A stretch of 64,000 nt of DNA from CAVVAE01 sp963746185. GTDB taxonomy: Bacteria; Actinomycetota; Actinomycetes; Propionibacteriales; Nocardioidaceae. Location of the stretch: contig CAVVAE010000004.1 in the NCBI GenBank assembly GCA_963746185.1, positions 682,001 through 746,000 of the forward strand. Reading direction: 5' to 3'. The notes under the pieces are model-generated. The model saw nothing but the letters and a program-made list of their open reading frames with translations. It was not told where the DNA came from and searched no databases. Shown here piece by piece: positions 8,450 through 17,664 of this stretch. Both the position numbers and the translations under genes were made by a program. Numbering within the stretch: position 1 is the first letter of the stretch; each line of letters opens with the position of its first letter.

Positions 8450-9826
8450 TCAGGCCAGAGTGTCGCGGATGGTGGCAGGCAGTGCGGAGATCACGTCGCT
8501 GGCCACGATCGGCCCACCGGCCGAGGCTCTGGCCGCGGCTGATCCGTGCAGCCAGGCGCCGGCCGACGCCGCATCGAACGTGTCGAGCCCGGTTGCGAGC
8601 AGTGCCCCGATGACGCCGGACAGCACATCGCCGGCGCCGGCAGTAGCGAGCCACGGGACTCCGGTCGTGTTGACGCGGAGTCGCCCGTCAGGTGCCGCGA
8701 TAACCGAATGAGCACCCTTGAGCAGCACAACAGCGTCCCAACGGTGGGCCGCCTCCTCGGCGCAGCGCAACATCTCGGCCTCCACCTCGGCGCGAGGCAC
8801 GTCGAGCATGTTGGCCAGCTCGCCAGCGTGCGGCGTGAGCACGGTCGGGGCTGTGCACCGCGAAGGGAGGTGCCGCAACGCGTCGGCGTCGACCACGGTA
8901 GGCAGCCTCTCGGCCAGCACCGAGGCGACCTGCGACGCCAGCCCGCGGCCGATGCCCGAGCCCACGACCCACGCCTGCACCTGTCCGGATCCGATCACGA
9001 CTTCGGGACGAGCTGCCCGGATCAACTCGTCGCTGGCACCTTCGTAGCGCACCATGCCCGGCAGACCGGATGCCACGGCAGCGTCGACGACGAGGACCCC
9101 GGCCCCGGTGTACTGCGGCGATCCTGCGACAACACCGAGCACGCCACGGGAGTACTTGTGCGATTCGGGACGCGGTCGCGGCAGCAGCCGTCGTACGTCG
9201 TCCGGCTGGAGCACCTCGATCACTGGTTCGGGCAGGTACGGCGCCAACCCGATGTCGACGAGCTCCACGATCCCGGCAGCGGAGGCAGCAGGTTCGACGA
9301 AGTGCGCGACCTTGTGGGTGCCGAACGCCACCGTCACCGCGGCTTCGATGTGCGGGCCGTCGATCAGCCCGCCGTCGACATCCACACCACTGGGTGCGTC
9401 GACCGCGACGACCGGCGCAGTCAGCCCTGCCACGACAGCGGCAGTCGATTCGTCGAGACCGGGTCGGCCGCCGATGCCGACAATGCCGTCGATGACGAGG
9501 TCTGCTTCGCCAGGTGTCTCGACGACCCGTCCCCCTGACCGCTTCAGCGCCTCGATTCCACCCTCGTGCGTGCTGGACCGCAGCAGCACCGCCTCAACCT
9601 GGGCCCCACGCCGAGCGAGCTGAGCGCCGGCATACAGAGCGTCTCCGGCGTTGTCGCCCGAACCAGCCAGGACGACGATGCGCGCGCCGTAGACCCCGCC
9701 CATGAGCTGCGCGCAGACCGTCGCCAGTCCGGTCGCCGCACGCTGCATGAGAGCGCCTTCGGGGAGTGTCGCCATCAGCGCTGTCTCAGCAGCACGCACC
9801 TGTTCGACGGTGTGGGCTTGGCGCAT
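8450..9826 (-). CDS. nnr: Bifunctional NAD(P)H-hydrate epimerase/dehydratase
   Basis: A 458-residue metabolite-repair enzyme. The N-terminal YjeF_N epimerase domain (about 1-200) has GSGDNAGDALYAG as its nucleotide loop. The C-terminal ribokinase-like ADP/ATP-dependent dehydratase domain (about 210-455) ends with TAGAGDVLSG, the dehydratase signature. It repairs damaged R/S-NADHX. The start is the ATG at 9826, 7 bases after the acpS stop; an open frame extends 16 codons further but overlaps acpS. The first motif carries DNA where many homologues have NNG. Confidence 0.93.
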   Translation of the reverse strand: MRQAHTVEQVRAAETALMATLPEGALMQRAATGLATVCAQLMGGVYGARIVVLAGSGDNAGDALYAGAQLARRGAQVEAVLLRSSTHEGGIEALKRSGGRVVETPGEADLVIDGIVGIGGRPGLDESTAAVVAGLTAPVVAVDAPSGVDVDGGLIDGPHIEAAVTVAFGTHKVAHFVEPAASAAGIVELVDIGLAPYLPEPVIEVLQPDDVRRLLPRPRPESHKYSRGVLGVVAGSPQYTGAGVLVVDAAVASGLPGMVRYEGASDELIRAARPEVVIGSGQVQAWVVGSGIGRGLASQVASVLAERLPTVVDADALRHLPSRCTAPTVLTPHAGELANMLDVPRAEVEAEMLRCAEEAAHRWDAVVLLKGAHSVIAAPDGRLRVNTTGVPWLATAGAGDVLSGVIGALLATGLDTFDAASAGAWLHGSAAARASAGGPIVASDVISALPATIRDTLA

Positions 9827-9833
9827 CAGCGGG

Positions 9834-10184
9834 TCAGCGCTCCAGCACGACAACGGCCGAGGCGATCCCGGCATCGTGGGACATGGACACGTGGGCGTGT
9901 ACGACGCCGAGCTCGTCAGCGCGCTGTGCCACCGACCCCGCCATCACGAGCGAGGGACGACCGGTGTCGTCGGTCTGCACTTCCGCATCGATCCAGTTCA
10001 TGCCCGCCGGCGCCCCCAGGGCCTTCGCCAACGCCTCCTTGGCTGCGAACCGTGCCGCCAGCGACGCCAGCGGCCGGGTCCGCTCAGCGGCGGTGAACAA
10101 CCGCTCGCGCATCGCAGGAGTTCGCGCCAGTGTCTCGGCGAACCGCTCAACGTCGACGACGTCGATTCCCACTCCGACGATCAC
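9834..10184 (-). CDS. acpS: Holo-[acyl-carrier-protein] synthase
   Basis: A 116-residue AcpS that transfers phosphopantetheine from CoA to acyl carrier protein. The GTG start gives VIVGVGIDVVDVERF, with the Mg-binding Asp in GIDVV. RFAAKEALAKALG is the second signature. The frame is open further upstream but runs into glmS, and family length fixes the GTG at 10184. It lies 11 bases after the glmS stop. Confidence 0.95.
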   Translation of the reverse strand: MIVGVGIDVVDVERFAETLARTPAMRERLFTAAERTRPLASLAARFAAKEALAKALGAPAGMNWIDAEVQTDDTGRPSLVMAGSVAQRADELGVVHAHVSMSHDAGIASAVVVLER

Positions 10185-10195
10185 CTGGCGACTGC

Positions 10196-12040
10196 CTATT
10201 CGACCGTGACGGACTTGGCGAGGTTGCGAGGTTGGTCGACATCGTGACCTCTGACGGTGGCCATCTCGCACGAGAACACCTGCAACGGGACGGTGGCGAC
10301 CAGCGGCTGCAGCAACGTCGGCACCGCCGGCAGGCTGATGAGCACGTCGGCGTACGGACGCACCGCCTCGTCACCGTGTTCGGCGAGCACGATCGTGCGG
10401 GCCCCACGGGCTCGGATCTCCTGGATGTTGCTCACCATCTTGTCGTGGAGCATCCCGCGGCCCTTCGGGGGCACGATCACGAAGACCGGTACGCCCTCCT
10501 CGATGAGGGCGATTGGACCGTGCTTGAGCTCGCCCGCTGCAAAGCCTTCCGCATGCATGTAGGCGAGCTCCTTGAGCTTGAGAGCACCCTCCAGTGCCAC
10601 CGGGTAGCCGACGTGGCGGCCCAGGAACAACACCGACGACACGTCACCAAGCTCGCGAGCCAGCTCGCGTACGGGCTCGATGGTCTCCAAGACCTCGGCG
10701 ACAGCCTTGGGCATCTGGTCGAGCTGGTGGACGATCTCGCCGATCTCGTCGGGGTACTTGGTGCCGCGCACTTGAGCCAGATAGAGAGCGATCAGGTGGC
10801 AGGCAATGATCTGGGTCAAGAACGCCTTGGTCGAGGCGACGGCGATCTCTGGTCCGGCGTGGGTGTAGAGCACTGCGTCGGACTCGCGAGGGATCGTCGA
10901 GCCGTTGGTGTTGGAGATCGCCAGCACCTTGGCGCGTTGCTCGCGGGCATGCCGTAGCGCCATCAGCGTATCCATCGTCTCGCCGCTCTGGCTGATCGCA
11001 ATCACCATCGTGTCGCGGTCGATGATCGGGTCACGGTAACGGAACTCCGAGGCCAGCTCGACTTCGCAGGCGATCCGGGTCCAGTGCTCGATCGCGTACT
11101 TCGCCACCAGTCCTGCGTGGAACGCCGTCCCACAAGCGATGATGATGATCTTGTCGATCGCCCGCAGCTCCTCGTCAGACAGCCGCATCTCGTCGAGCTG
11201 CAGCTTGCCCTCCTTGGTGAAGCGGCCGAGCATCGTGTCGGCGATGGCCTGCGGCTGCTCGGCGATCTCCTTGAGCATGAAGTAGTCGTACCCAGCCTTC
11301 TCTGCCGCAGCGATGTCCCAGTCGATGTGGAACCTGGTGCCCTCACTGACTTCGCCGACGAAGTCGGTGACCCGGACCCCCTCGCGGGTGATCGTCACGA
11401 CCTGGTTCTGCTTGAGCTCCATGGCCTCGCGGGTGTGCTCGATGAACGCCGCCACATCGGACGCGACGAAGTTCTCGCCGTCACCCAGGCCGACTACGAG
11501 AGGCGACGTACGCCGTGCGGCGACCACCGTGTCTGGTTCGTCGGCAGAGGTCGCCACCAGCGTGAACGCACCCTCGAGCCGACGGCAAACACTCTGCATC
11601 CCGGTGGTCAGGTCCGCCCCGCGAGAAAGCTCGCTCTCGAGCAGGTGCGCGGCGACTTCGGTGTCGGTCTCCGAGCGCAGCTCGTGCCCGCCTGACTCGA
11701 GCTCGGTTCGAAGAGCGGCGAAGTTCTCGATGATGCCGTTGTGAATCACCGCGACCCGGCCCGCGGGCCCGAGGTGCGGGTGGGCATTGCGGTCGTTCGG
11801 GGCACCGTGTGTGGCCCAGCGGGTGTGACCGATTCCCGTCGTGGCTGCCGGTGGGGTGTCGTCCGCGAGTGCCTTCTCGAGATTGGCCAGCTTGCCGGCT
11901 CGCTTCTCGGTGAAGAGCTCTCCGCCGGTCACCAGGGCCACACCTGCGGAGTCGTATCCGCGGTACTCGAGGTGTCGCAGTCCTTCGACGATGACGTCGA
12001 GCGCAGGCTGCGCACCGACGTACCCCACGATCCCGCACAT
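10196..12040 (-). CDS. glmS: Glutamine-fructose-6-phosphate aminotransferase
   Basis: A 614-residue GlmS that makes glucosamine-6-phosphate for peptidoglycan. It starts MCGIVGYVG with nucleophile Cys2 of the Ntn glutaminase. RYDSAGVAL-like and GHTRWATHG motifs follow, then two SIS domains (ISQSGETMDT, then the C-terminal half), ending in PRNLAKSVTVE. The frame opens 44 codons upstream but the family start is 12040. A TAGGGT box lies 7 bases before the ATG, suggesting a leaderless mRNA. acpS and nnr follow closely. Confidence 0.97.
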   Translation of the reverse strand: MCGIVGYVGAQPALDVIVEGLRHLEYRGYDSAGVALVTGGELFTEKRAGKLANLEKALADDTPPAATTGIGHTRWATHGAPNDRNAHPHLGPAGRVAVIHNGIIENFAALRTELESGGHELRSETDTEVAAHLLESELSRGADLTTGMQSVCRRLEGAFTLVATSADEPDTVVAARRTSPLVVGLGDGENFVASDVAAFIEHTREAMELKQNQVVTITREGVRVTDFVGEVSEGTRFHIDWDIAAAEKAGYDYFMLKEIAEQPQAIADTMLGRFTKEGKLQLDEMRLSDEELRAIDKIIIIACGTAFHAGLVAKYAIEHWTRIACEVELASEFRYRDPIIDRDTMVIAISQSGETMDTLMALRHAREQRAKVLAISNTNGSTIPRESDAVLYTHAGPEIAVASTKAFLTQIIACHLIALYLAQVRGTKYPDEIGEIVHQLDQMPKAVAEVLETIEPVRELARELGDVSSVLFLGRHVGYPVALEGALKLKELAYMHAEGFAAGELKHGPIALIEEGVPVFVIVPPKGRGMLHDKMVSNIQEIRARGARTIVLAEHGDEAVRPYADVLISLPAVPTLLQPLVATVPLQVFSCEMATVRGHDVDQPRNLAKSVTVE

Positions 12041-12047
12041 GGGCCTC

Positions 12048-12053
12048 ACCCTA
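12048..12053 (-). promoter_or_regulatory. -10 box of a leaderless glmS promoter
   Basis: Minus-strand TAGGGT ends 7 bases before the glmS ATG, so transcription would begin at or next to the start codon. No strong -35 element was seen. Confidence 0.4.
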
Positions 12054-12123
12054 CCGACGTAGCTGCCGCCCCGAAGCCCACCTCGGTGCGCATGCGCGAG
12101 CGCGTCAGGCAACAATGGCGCGC

Positions 12124-13071
12124 ATGGCCTCCGACGACCTGTCCCCCTATGTCGAGCTGGACCGCTCGGCATGGGCGGCGCTTGCCGACTCGATGCCGCT
12201 GCCGCTGTCAGCCGAAGAGGTCGAGCGGTTGCGCGGACTCGGTGAAGAGCTCGATCTTCAGGAGGTCTCCGATGTCTACCTACCGCTGTCCCGGTTGTTG
12301 AGCTTGTACGTCCTCCATGTCGGCGCCTTGCACCGCGACACGGAGTCGTTCCTGGGTGCCCGCCAACCCGATCGCACCCCGTTCGTGATCGGGATCGCGG
12401 GGTCGGTGGCGGTCGGCAAGTCGACGACGGCGCGACTCCTGCGCGAGCTGCTGGCGCACTGGCCCGAGCATCCGGACGTGGCGCTGGTGACGACGGACGG
12501 GTTCCTTTACCCGAACGCCGAGCTGGACAGACGCGGCCTGCTCAACCGGAAAGGCTTTCCTGAGTCCTACGACCGACGGGAGCTGTTGAAGTTCGTGATC
12601 GACCTCAAGTCCGGCAAGGAAGAGGTCAGCGCGCCGGTCTATTCCCACCTGAAGTACGACGTGATGCCCGACGAGCGGTTGACGCTCAAGCGTCCCGACA
12701 TCGTGCTGATCGAGGGGCTCAACGTGCTGCAGCCGGCTCGCGTCACTGCGTCAGGGCGGATCGGGCTCGCCGTGCGCGACTTCTTCGACTTCTCGGTGTA
12801 CGTCGACGCCGCCACACCCGACATCAGGCACTGGTACACCGAACGCTTCCTCCGGCTGCGCGAGACCGCGTTCCGTGACCCGGCGTCGTACTTCCGCCGC
12901 TACGCCCACCTCAGCGAGGAGGAGGCGGTCGAGGAGGCGCAGCGGATCTGGGACGAGATCAACGGCCCCAACCTCGATGGCAACATCAAGCCGACACGCG
13001 GCCGCGCCACACTGGTGCTCCGCAAGGACCGCGACCACTCCGTCCGCTACGTCCGCCTCCGCAAACTCTGA
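12124..13071 (+). CDS. coaA: Pantothenate kinase, type I
   Basis: A CoaA of about 315 residues that phosphorylates pantothenate, the first CoA step. The P-loop GIAGSVAVGKST is at about 90-101, followed by DGFLYPN, KGFPESYD and the C-terminal HSVRYVRLRKL. I place the start at ATG 12124 because AACAAT (12111-12116) could be a -10 for a leaderless start there. ATG 12115, in frame, is the alternative and adds three residues. It is divergent from glmS, as in many actinobacteria. Confidence 0.95.
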   Translation: MASDDLSPYVELDRSAWAALADSMPLPLSAEEVERLRGLGEELDLQEVSDVYLPLSRLLSLYVLHVGALHRDTESFLGARQPDRTPFVIGIAGSVAVGKSTTARLLRELLAHWPEHPDVALVTTDGFLYPNAELDRRGLLNRKGFPESYDRRELLKFVIDLKSGKEEVSAPVYSHLKYDVMPDERLTLKRPDIVLIEGLNVLQPARVTASGRIGLAVRDFFDFSVYVDAATPDIRHWYTERFLRLRETAFRDPASYFRRYAHLSEEEAVEEAQRIWDEINGPNLDGNIKPTRGRATLVLRKDRDHSVRYVRLRKL

Positions 13072-13094
13072 CTTGACCGCTCCCCGCTAAACCA

Positions 13095-13125
13095 TTGGTC
13101 GCGGACCCCTCATCATCCCTACTCT
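13095..13125 (+). promoter_or_regulatory. Candidate leaderless promoter for the first GNAT gene
   Basis: TTGGTC (13095-13100) and TACTCT (13120-13125) are separated by 19 bases. The -10 ends 6 bases before GTG 13132, so the mRNA would start essentially at the start codon. Confidence 0.4.
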
Positions 13126-13131
13126 CAAGGG

Positions 13132-14145
13132 GTGGAACTCCGACAGATAGACCTCAATGACGACGCCGTGTTTGGGCGCTTCTACGCCATCATGCGGGCG
13201 GCCAACCTGCACGAGCGCGAAGGAATGCCGTTCTGGTCCGAGCGAGAGTGCCGCATCATGTTCCAGCACGAGGAGCCGGGCGAGGAGTGGTACGGCTACG
13301 CGGCGTTCGACGGTGACGAGATGGTCGGGATAGCCGTCGTCATGCTGACACTGCTCGACAACACCGACCTTGCTTTCGTCTCCGTCTCGGTGCCGCCGGA
13401 GAAGCGGCGCCGCGGCATCGGGTCGGCCTTGATGACCCACGTGGTCAAAGCAGCCAAAGATGCTGGCCGCACCAAGGTGCTCACCGAGAGCAACATCCCC
13501 GTCTCGGCGCGGGAAGACCACCCCGACCGCAAATTTGCAGAGAAGAACGGCTTCACCCTCGCCAACGTCGAGATGCGCCGAGTCCTCGACCTCCCTGTCG
13601 ACGACGACCTGCTACTCAAGTGGCAAGACGAGGCGGCGGCCCGCCACGAGGGCTATCGCATCGAGACCTACACGGGTCCCATCCCCGAAGAGATCATCGA
13701 CTCCTACGCCCACCTCTACAACCAGTTGGCCCTTGACGCCCCGACAGGGGATCTTGAGTTCGAGCCTGAGGCCTTGACCGCCGAAACCCTCCGGATTCGC
13801 GAGAAGAAACTCGATGAGATGGGCCGGACGGTCTACACCACCGTTGCCATCGCTCCCGACAGTGACGCCGTGGCGTACACGAACATGGCGGTGTCGTCCG
13901 ACGACGTCAACAACATCGCCCAATGGGGCACGCTCGTGCGGCGTGACCATCGCGGCCATCGCCTCGGCCAGGCAGTGAAGGTGGCCAACCTCAGGGCGCT
14001 CCAGCGCGACTATCCCGACCGTCCGACGATCGTGACGACCAACGCCGAGACCAATGCGCCGATGGTCGGCATCAACGAGATGATGGGCTTCCGGCCCGTG
14101 GAGCTGCTCGCTGAGTTCCAGCTCAAGTTCGACGAGACCGGCTGA
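13132..14145 (+). CDS. Two-domain GNAT acetyltransferase (paralogue 1)
   Basis: A 337-residue tandem GNAT protein from a GTG start. The N-terminal domain has the acetyl-CoA loop KRRRGIGSALM at 91-101. The C-terminal domain has HRGHRLG at 273-279 and the signature NAETNAPMVGINEMMGF. The middle contains DAPTGDLEFEP, shared in form by all four paralogues here. The tandem-GNAT architecture resembles mycothiol-synthase-like proteins, but the substrate is unknown. Paralogue 2 starts 4 bases downstream. Confidence 0.88.
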   Translation: MELRQIDLNDDAVFGRFYAIMRAANLHEREGMPFWSERECRIMFQHEEPGEEWYGYAAFDGDEMVGIAVVMLTLLDNTDLAFVSVSVPPEKRRRGIGSALMTHVVKAAKDAGRTKVLTESNIPVSAREDHPDRKFAEKNGFTLANVEMRRVLDLPVDDDLLLKWQDEAAARHEGYRIETYTGPIPEEIIDSYAHLYNQLALDAPTGDLEFEPEALTAETLRIREKKLDEMGRTVYTTVAIAPDSDAVAYTNMAVSSDDVNNIAQWGTLVRRDHRGHRLGQAVKVANLRALQRDYPDRPTIVTTNAETNAPMVGINEMMGFRPVELLAEFQLKFDETG

Positions 14146-14149
14146 TCAG

Positions 14150-15151
14150 ATGGACATCCGGCGGGTTGATCCCGACGACGAGAGCATGGAGGTCCTCAAC
14201 GCGATCTCGACCGAGTCGCATGAGTTCGAGAACCCCTATCCCACGCCTTTCACGTTGGATGAGCACCGCGAGGAACTCCGCAACAAGGAGTCAAGCATCC
14301 GCTCGGAGGGCTACCTCGGGTACGACGGCGAGACCCCGGTGGTTGCGGGACACGTGGAGCTCTTCCTGTCAGACAACACCGACAAGGCCTTCGTGATCGT
14401 CGACGTCGTACCGTCCTTGAGGCGTCGCGGATTCGGGTCGCAGATGACGGACTTCGTGCTCGACAGGGCTCGGGCAGAGGGCCGATCTACCCTGATCACC
14501 GTGGTGCACTACCCGTTCACCGCCGATGAGTCGCATCCCGACCGGACGTTCGCGGTCAACCGCGGCTTCGCGTTCTCTCAGGCCGACCTGCACCGCGTCC
14601 TGAAGCTCCCCGTCGCCCCCGCCGCGTACGAACGGTTGGCGGCCGAGGCTGCCGACCACCACAAGGCATACACGTTGGTGGACTTCGTCGGGCTAGCGCC
14701 CGAAGAGATGCGCGAGGGCTACTGCGTCTTGCTCAACCAGATCATCACCGATGCACCATCAGGTGACATCGACTTCGACGAGGGTCGGTTGACGCCGGAG
14801 CACCTGATCGAGCGTGAGGCCGTGTTCCAGGCACAAGGCCGTACGACCTACACGACCGTGGCGCTGGATGCCGAGGGGACGCCGATCGCTCACAACTTGC
14901 TCGTCGTCCCGAAGCACGATCCCGACAAGATCTTCAACTTCGACACGATGGTCCTCCGAGCTCACCGCGGTCACCGGCTCGGCATCGCCACCAAGGTCCG
15001 CAACCTGCAGCGGGTCGCGGCTCTGCATCCTGAGCGCACCACGGTGCACACATGGAACGCCGAGTCGAACGGCCCGATGATCGCGGTCAACGACGCCATG
15101 GGCTTCGAGCCGGTCTCCTACCTCGGCGAGTACGTCCGCACGCTCACGTGA
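14150..15151 (+). CDS. Two-domain GNAT acetyltransferase (paralogue 2)
   Basis: A 333-residue tandem GNAT. The N-terminal loop is LRRRGFGSQM, the linker motif DAPSGDIDFDE and the C-terminal loop HRGHRLGIA, with signature NAESNGPMIAVNDAMGFEP. It is organised like its upstream neighbour, with 4 bases between them, so the two are probably co-transcribed. Its end overlaps the convergent response regulator gene by 8 bases. The substrate is unknown. Confidence 0.88.
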   Translation: MDIRRVDPDDESMEVLNAISTESHEFENPYPTPFTLDEHREELRNKESSIRSEGYLGYDGETPVVAGHVELFLSDNTDKAFVIVDVVPSLRRRGFGSQMTDFVLDRARAEGRSTLITVVHYPFTADESHPDRTFAVNRGFAFSQADLHRVLKLPVAPAAYERLAAEAADHHKAYTLVDFVGLAPEEMREGYCVLLNQIITDAPSGDIDFDEGRLTPEHLIEREAVFQAQGRTTYTTVALDAEGTPIAHNLLVVPKHDPDKIFNFDTMVLRAHRGHRLGIATKVRNLQRVAALHPERTTVHTWNAESNGPMIAVNDAMGFEPVSYLGEYVRTLT

Positions 15152-15779
15152 TGCCCTGACGTTCCGCCCACAGCGCCGCCTGTGTGCGGTCGGTGACGCC
15201 GATTCGTTGGAACGTCGACGTGAGATGCGCCTTGACCGTGCGCTCACTGATGCCGAGCCGCCGCGCGATTTGTTTGTTGGCGAGTCCCTGACGCACCAGT
15301 CCGAGCACCTCTGTCTCGCGTCGCGTCAGGTCGACCGTGTTCGTCGGCGGCTGCTTGCTTCGCGCCGTCAAGAGCTGACGCGCAGCCCGGGGATGCAAGG
15401 GTGACTCGCCACGAGCCGCGGCGTGCACACCGTGGAGCAACTCCTCCGGTTCGGTGTCCTTGAGCAGATAACCCACCGCACCGGCGTCGAGTGCCGCGAC
15501 GATGCGCTCGGTGTCGGAGAACGACGTGAGCACCACGACCTGCACCAGTTTGCCCTCGGGGTATTCGCTGACGATGCGCCGTGTCGCCTCGACCCCGTCG
15601 AGCTTCGGCATCTGCAGATCCATGAGTACGACGTCGGGCAGCTTGTCCAGCGTCACCGTCACCGCTTCTTCACCATCAGAGGCCGTGCCGACCACATCGA
15701 TGTCCGGGTCTGCCTCGAGCAGTTGCTCGAGGCCACGTCGCACGAGTGCGTGGTCGTCGACGAGAACAACTCTGATCAC
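15144..15779 (-). CDS. NarL/FixJ-type response regulator
   Basis: A 211-residue response regulator. The receiver domain (1-120) has DD at 8-9 and phospho-acceptor Asp54 in VLMDLQMP. The LuxR-type HTH (about 145-208) is LTRRETEVLGLVRQGLANKQ followed by ISERTVKAHL. The start is GTG, overlapping the kinase stop as GTGA, so translation is coupled. Target genes are unknown; the adjacent secreted protein and GNAT genes are candidates by position only. Confidence 0.94.
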   Translation of the reverse strand: MIRVVLVDDHALVRRGLEQLLEADPDIDVVGTASDGEEAVTVTLDKLPDVVLMDLQMPKLDGVEATRRIVSEYPEGKLVQVVVLTSFSDTERIVAALDAGAVGYLLKDTEPEELLHGVHAAARGESPLHPRAARQLLTARSKQPPTNTVDLTRRETEVLGLVRQGLANKQIARRLGISERTVKAHLTSTFQRIGVTDRTQAALWAERQGIT

Positions 15780-17143
15780 GACGGCATCACTTCCAACGTC
15801 ACTCGCGTTCCCGCTCCTGGCGCGGAGCGCACCTGAAGCCTCCCACCTGCGTCACGGACCAGGTCGTGCAACGCGCGCAATCCCAGGTGTCCTGGCTGTG
15901 CTGGGCCGGTCACGTCGAACCCCACCCCATCGTCGACCACCTCCAGCTGGACGCCCCCGTTGGGACGGGTCACGATCAACGCCAACCGACGTGCGTGTCC
16001 GTGCAGCCGGGCGTTGCGCACCGCTTCCTGCGCGACCCGCCACACCAGCGCCACAACCTCGTCAGGCACATCGGACGTGTCGGCGACGTGCACCTCGGTT
16101 TCCACACCGGCGGCGGTCACCGGGGCCACCAGATCATCAAGTGCCGCCGCCAGTCCTTCGGTGCGGAGCTCCGGCGGGTAGATCTCGACCAGCAGGGACC
16201 GCAAGGCCCGCAGGCTGTGGCGGATTCCGCCCGCGAGCTCCTCGAGGGTCGCGGCCGTCTCGGGCCGGCCACCGGTTTCGCGTGCAGCAGCAGACAGCGC
16301 GAACGACGTACCGGCGAGCTCCTGGACGACGCCGTCATGCAGGTCGCGTGCGATCCGTCGGCGCTCGATGTCGGAGGCGTCGACGGCAGCCACGAGCAGC
16401 CGCTCCCGGCTGGCGGCACTCGCGTCGAGGCGCCGTGCGAGCACGTACACCAACGGCGTCGTGAGTGCGAGGAAGACCAGCAGGCCAGCAACAGTGATCG
16501 GACGGAACGAGTTGAGCACCTCCGCACTTCGCTTCGAGACGTCGTCGTAGGAGAAGTAGGCCTCGAAGAGCAGCTTCTGCCCGCCAGGCCCGCGAAGCTG
16601 CGTGTAGACCTCGAGGACACGGCCGAACCCAGCCTCGAACCGGTTCTCGGCCTTGCTCAGGTCAGAGACCTCCGCTGCGCTACCGCCGTTGCGCAACACC
16701 GCAAGCTCTTCTTCGTCGAGGTCGAACTGCTGGCCGATGAGGCGCGTCTGGTCGGAGTAAACGACGCGACCGTCCGCCGTCCAGATCTTGAGGCGGAGCA
16801 CGTCGCCGACGATCACCCGGCGCAGCATCTGCCAGTCGAAGCGATCGACCGCTGCACTGTTGCCGGCCATCAAACCTCGAGACATCGTGGGTTCGACGAC
16901 GGATCTGGCCATCAGCTCAGTCGTCCTGCGCGCGTCATCGATGGCCTGCTCAGTCGCGGCTCGCTTGCTCAGCCACCCGGACGTCACGAGAAGCACGATC
17001 AACGCCACCATGCCTGCTGCAAGGAACTGGGCGACCGGGCTGGAGAAGAACAGCCGAACCGGGTGCGAGATGAGGTGACGCGAACGACCAACAGAGGCGG
17101 CCCCGGGGGAAGGGGACCGCCTCTGAGGGCGAAGTGAAGGCAT
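15776..17143 (-). CDS. Sensor histidine kinase, HisKA_3 (NarL-partner) type
   Basis: A 455-residue kinase. Transmembrane helices at about 37-58 and 214-237 flank an extracytoplasmic sensor of about 155 residues (KIWTADGRVVYSDQTRLIG, a PAS-like/Cache-like hint). A HisKA_3 domain follows with phospho-His269 in RRRIARDLHDGVVQ, then an ATPase domain ending VVDDGVGFD and GHLGLRALHD. The start at 17143 has GGAG upstream; an in-frame start at 17215 would overlap the previous gene. The signal is unknown. Confidence 0.92.
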   Translation of the reverse strand: MPSLRPQRRSPSPGAASVGRSRHLISHPVRLFFSSPVAQFLAAGMVALIVLLVTSGWLSKRAATEQAIDDARRTTELMARSVVEPTMSRGLMAGNSAAVDRFDWQMLRRVIVGDVLRLKIWTADGRVVYSDQTRLIGQQFDLDEEELAVLRNGGSAAEVSDLSKAENRFEAGFGRVLEVYTQLRGPGGQKLLFEAYFSYDDVSKRSAEVLNSFRPITVAGLLVFLALTTPLVYVLARRLDASAASRERLLVAAVDASDIERRRIARDLHDGVVQELAGTSFALSAAARETGGRPETAATLEELAGGIRHSLRALRSLLVEIYPPELRTEGLAAALDDLVAPVTAAGVETEVHVADTSDVPDEVVALVWRVAQEAVRNARLHGHARRLALIVTRPNGGVQLEVVDDGVGFDVTGPAQPGHLGLRALHDLVRDAGGRLQVRSAPGAGTRVTLEVMPS

Positions 17144-17190
17144 CGAAGTCGCTCCGTCGTCGGGCTCCTCAGTATGCCCCCTCGTCTCGA

Positions 17191-17580
17191 TCAGAATCGG
17201 AGTGATCCACGACAAACCTCACCGCTGCGGGGGTTCTTCGCGCGGAAGCCGATGTGGTCGACGCCCCGGCCGTTGACCAGCAGTCGGCGTACTTCAAACG
17301 ATCCACTCGGGGCATGCGTCGTGGCGCGGCCATGAGCAGAGACCTTGCCGTCATGGAAGATCCGCCAGCGCCAGGTCTGGCCGTTGTGGTTGCTGTCGAT
17401 CTCACCTTCGACTTCGATGCGGCCGTTCTCGGGGCTGCCCTTGAGCTTCCAGTCGGTGGCGCCCGAGCAGGAGCCCCGGCGGATGACATCGTCGTCATTG
17501 GCGACTGCCGGGGTGAGGCCGGTGGCCGTGATCCCCAGCGTGACGGCCACCAATGCAGCCGATGAGATCCAGCGTTTCAT
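17191..17580 (-). CDS. Small secreted protein next to two-component system
   Basis: A 129-residue exported protein. A strong GGAGGAC precedes ATG 17580. The Sec signal MKRWISSAALVAVTLGI ends near PAVA-NDDD. The mature part, about 100 residues, is hydrophilic and predicted to be beta-rich, with two Cys (GSCSG and EVCRG) likely forming a disulfide. I recall similar small secreted proteins in other actinobacteria but no assigned function. It lies immediately upstream of the kinase gene, so it may be the sensor's ligand or target. Confidence 0.82.
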   Translation of the reverse strand: MKRWISSAALVAVTLGITATGLTPAVANDDDVIRRGSCSGATDWKLKGSPENGRIEVEGEIDSNHNGQTWRWRIFHDGKVSAHGRATTHAPSGSFEVRRLLVNGRGVDHIGFRAKNPRSGEVCRGSLRF

Positions 17581-17664
17581 TTTGTCCTCCGAAGTGTCGT
17601 GGTGTGTATCTCCACGATGGACCAAGGCAGGTGCAGTCCGCCATTGTCCGCTAGTACTACGACC

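Noticed and set aside
8546..9538. 330-codon plus-strand open frame
   Set aside because: Antisense to nnr, which has both expected catalytic motifs.
15866..17137. 423-codon plus-strand open frame
   Set aside because: Antisense to the histidine kinase, whose HisKA_3 and ATPase motifs are clear.
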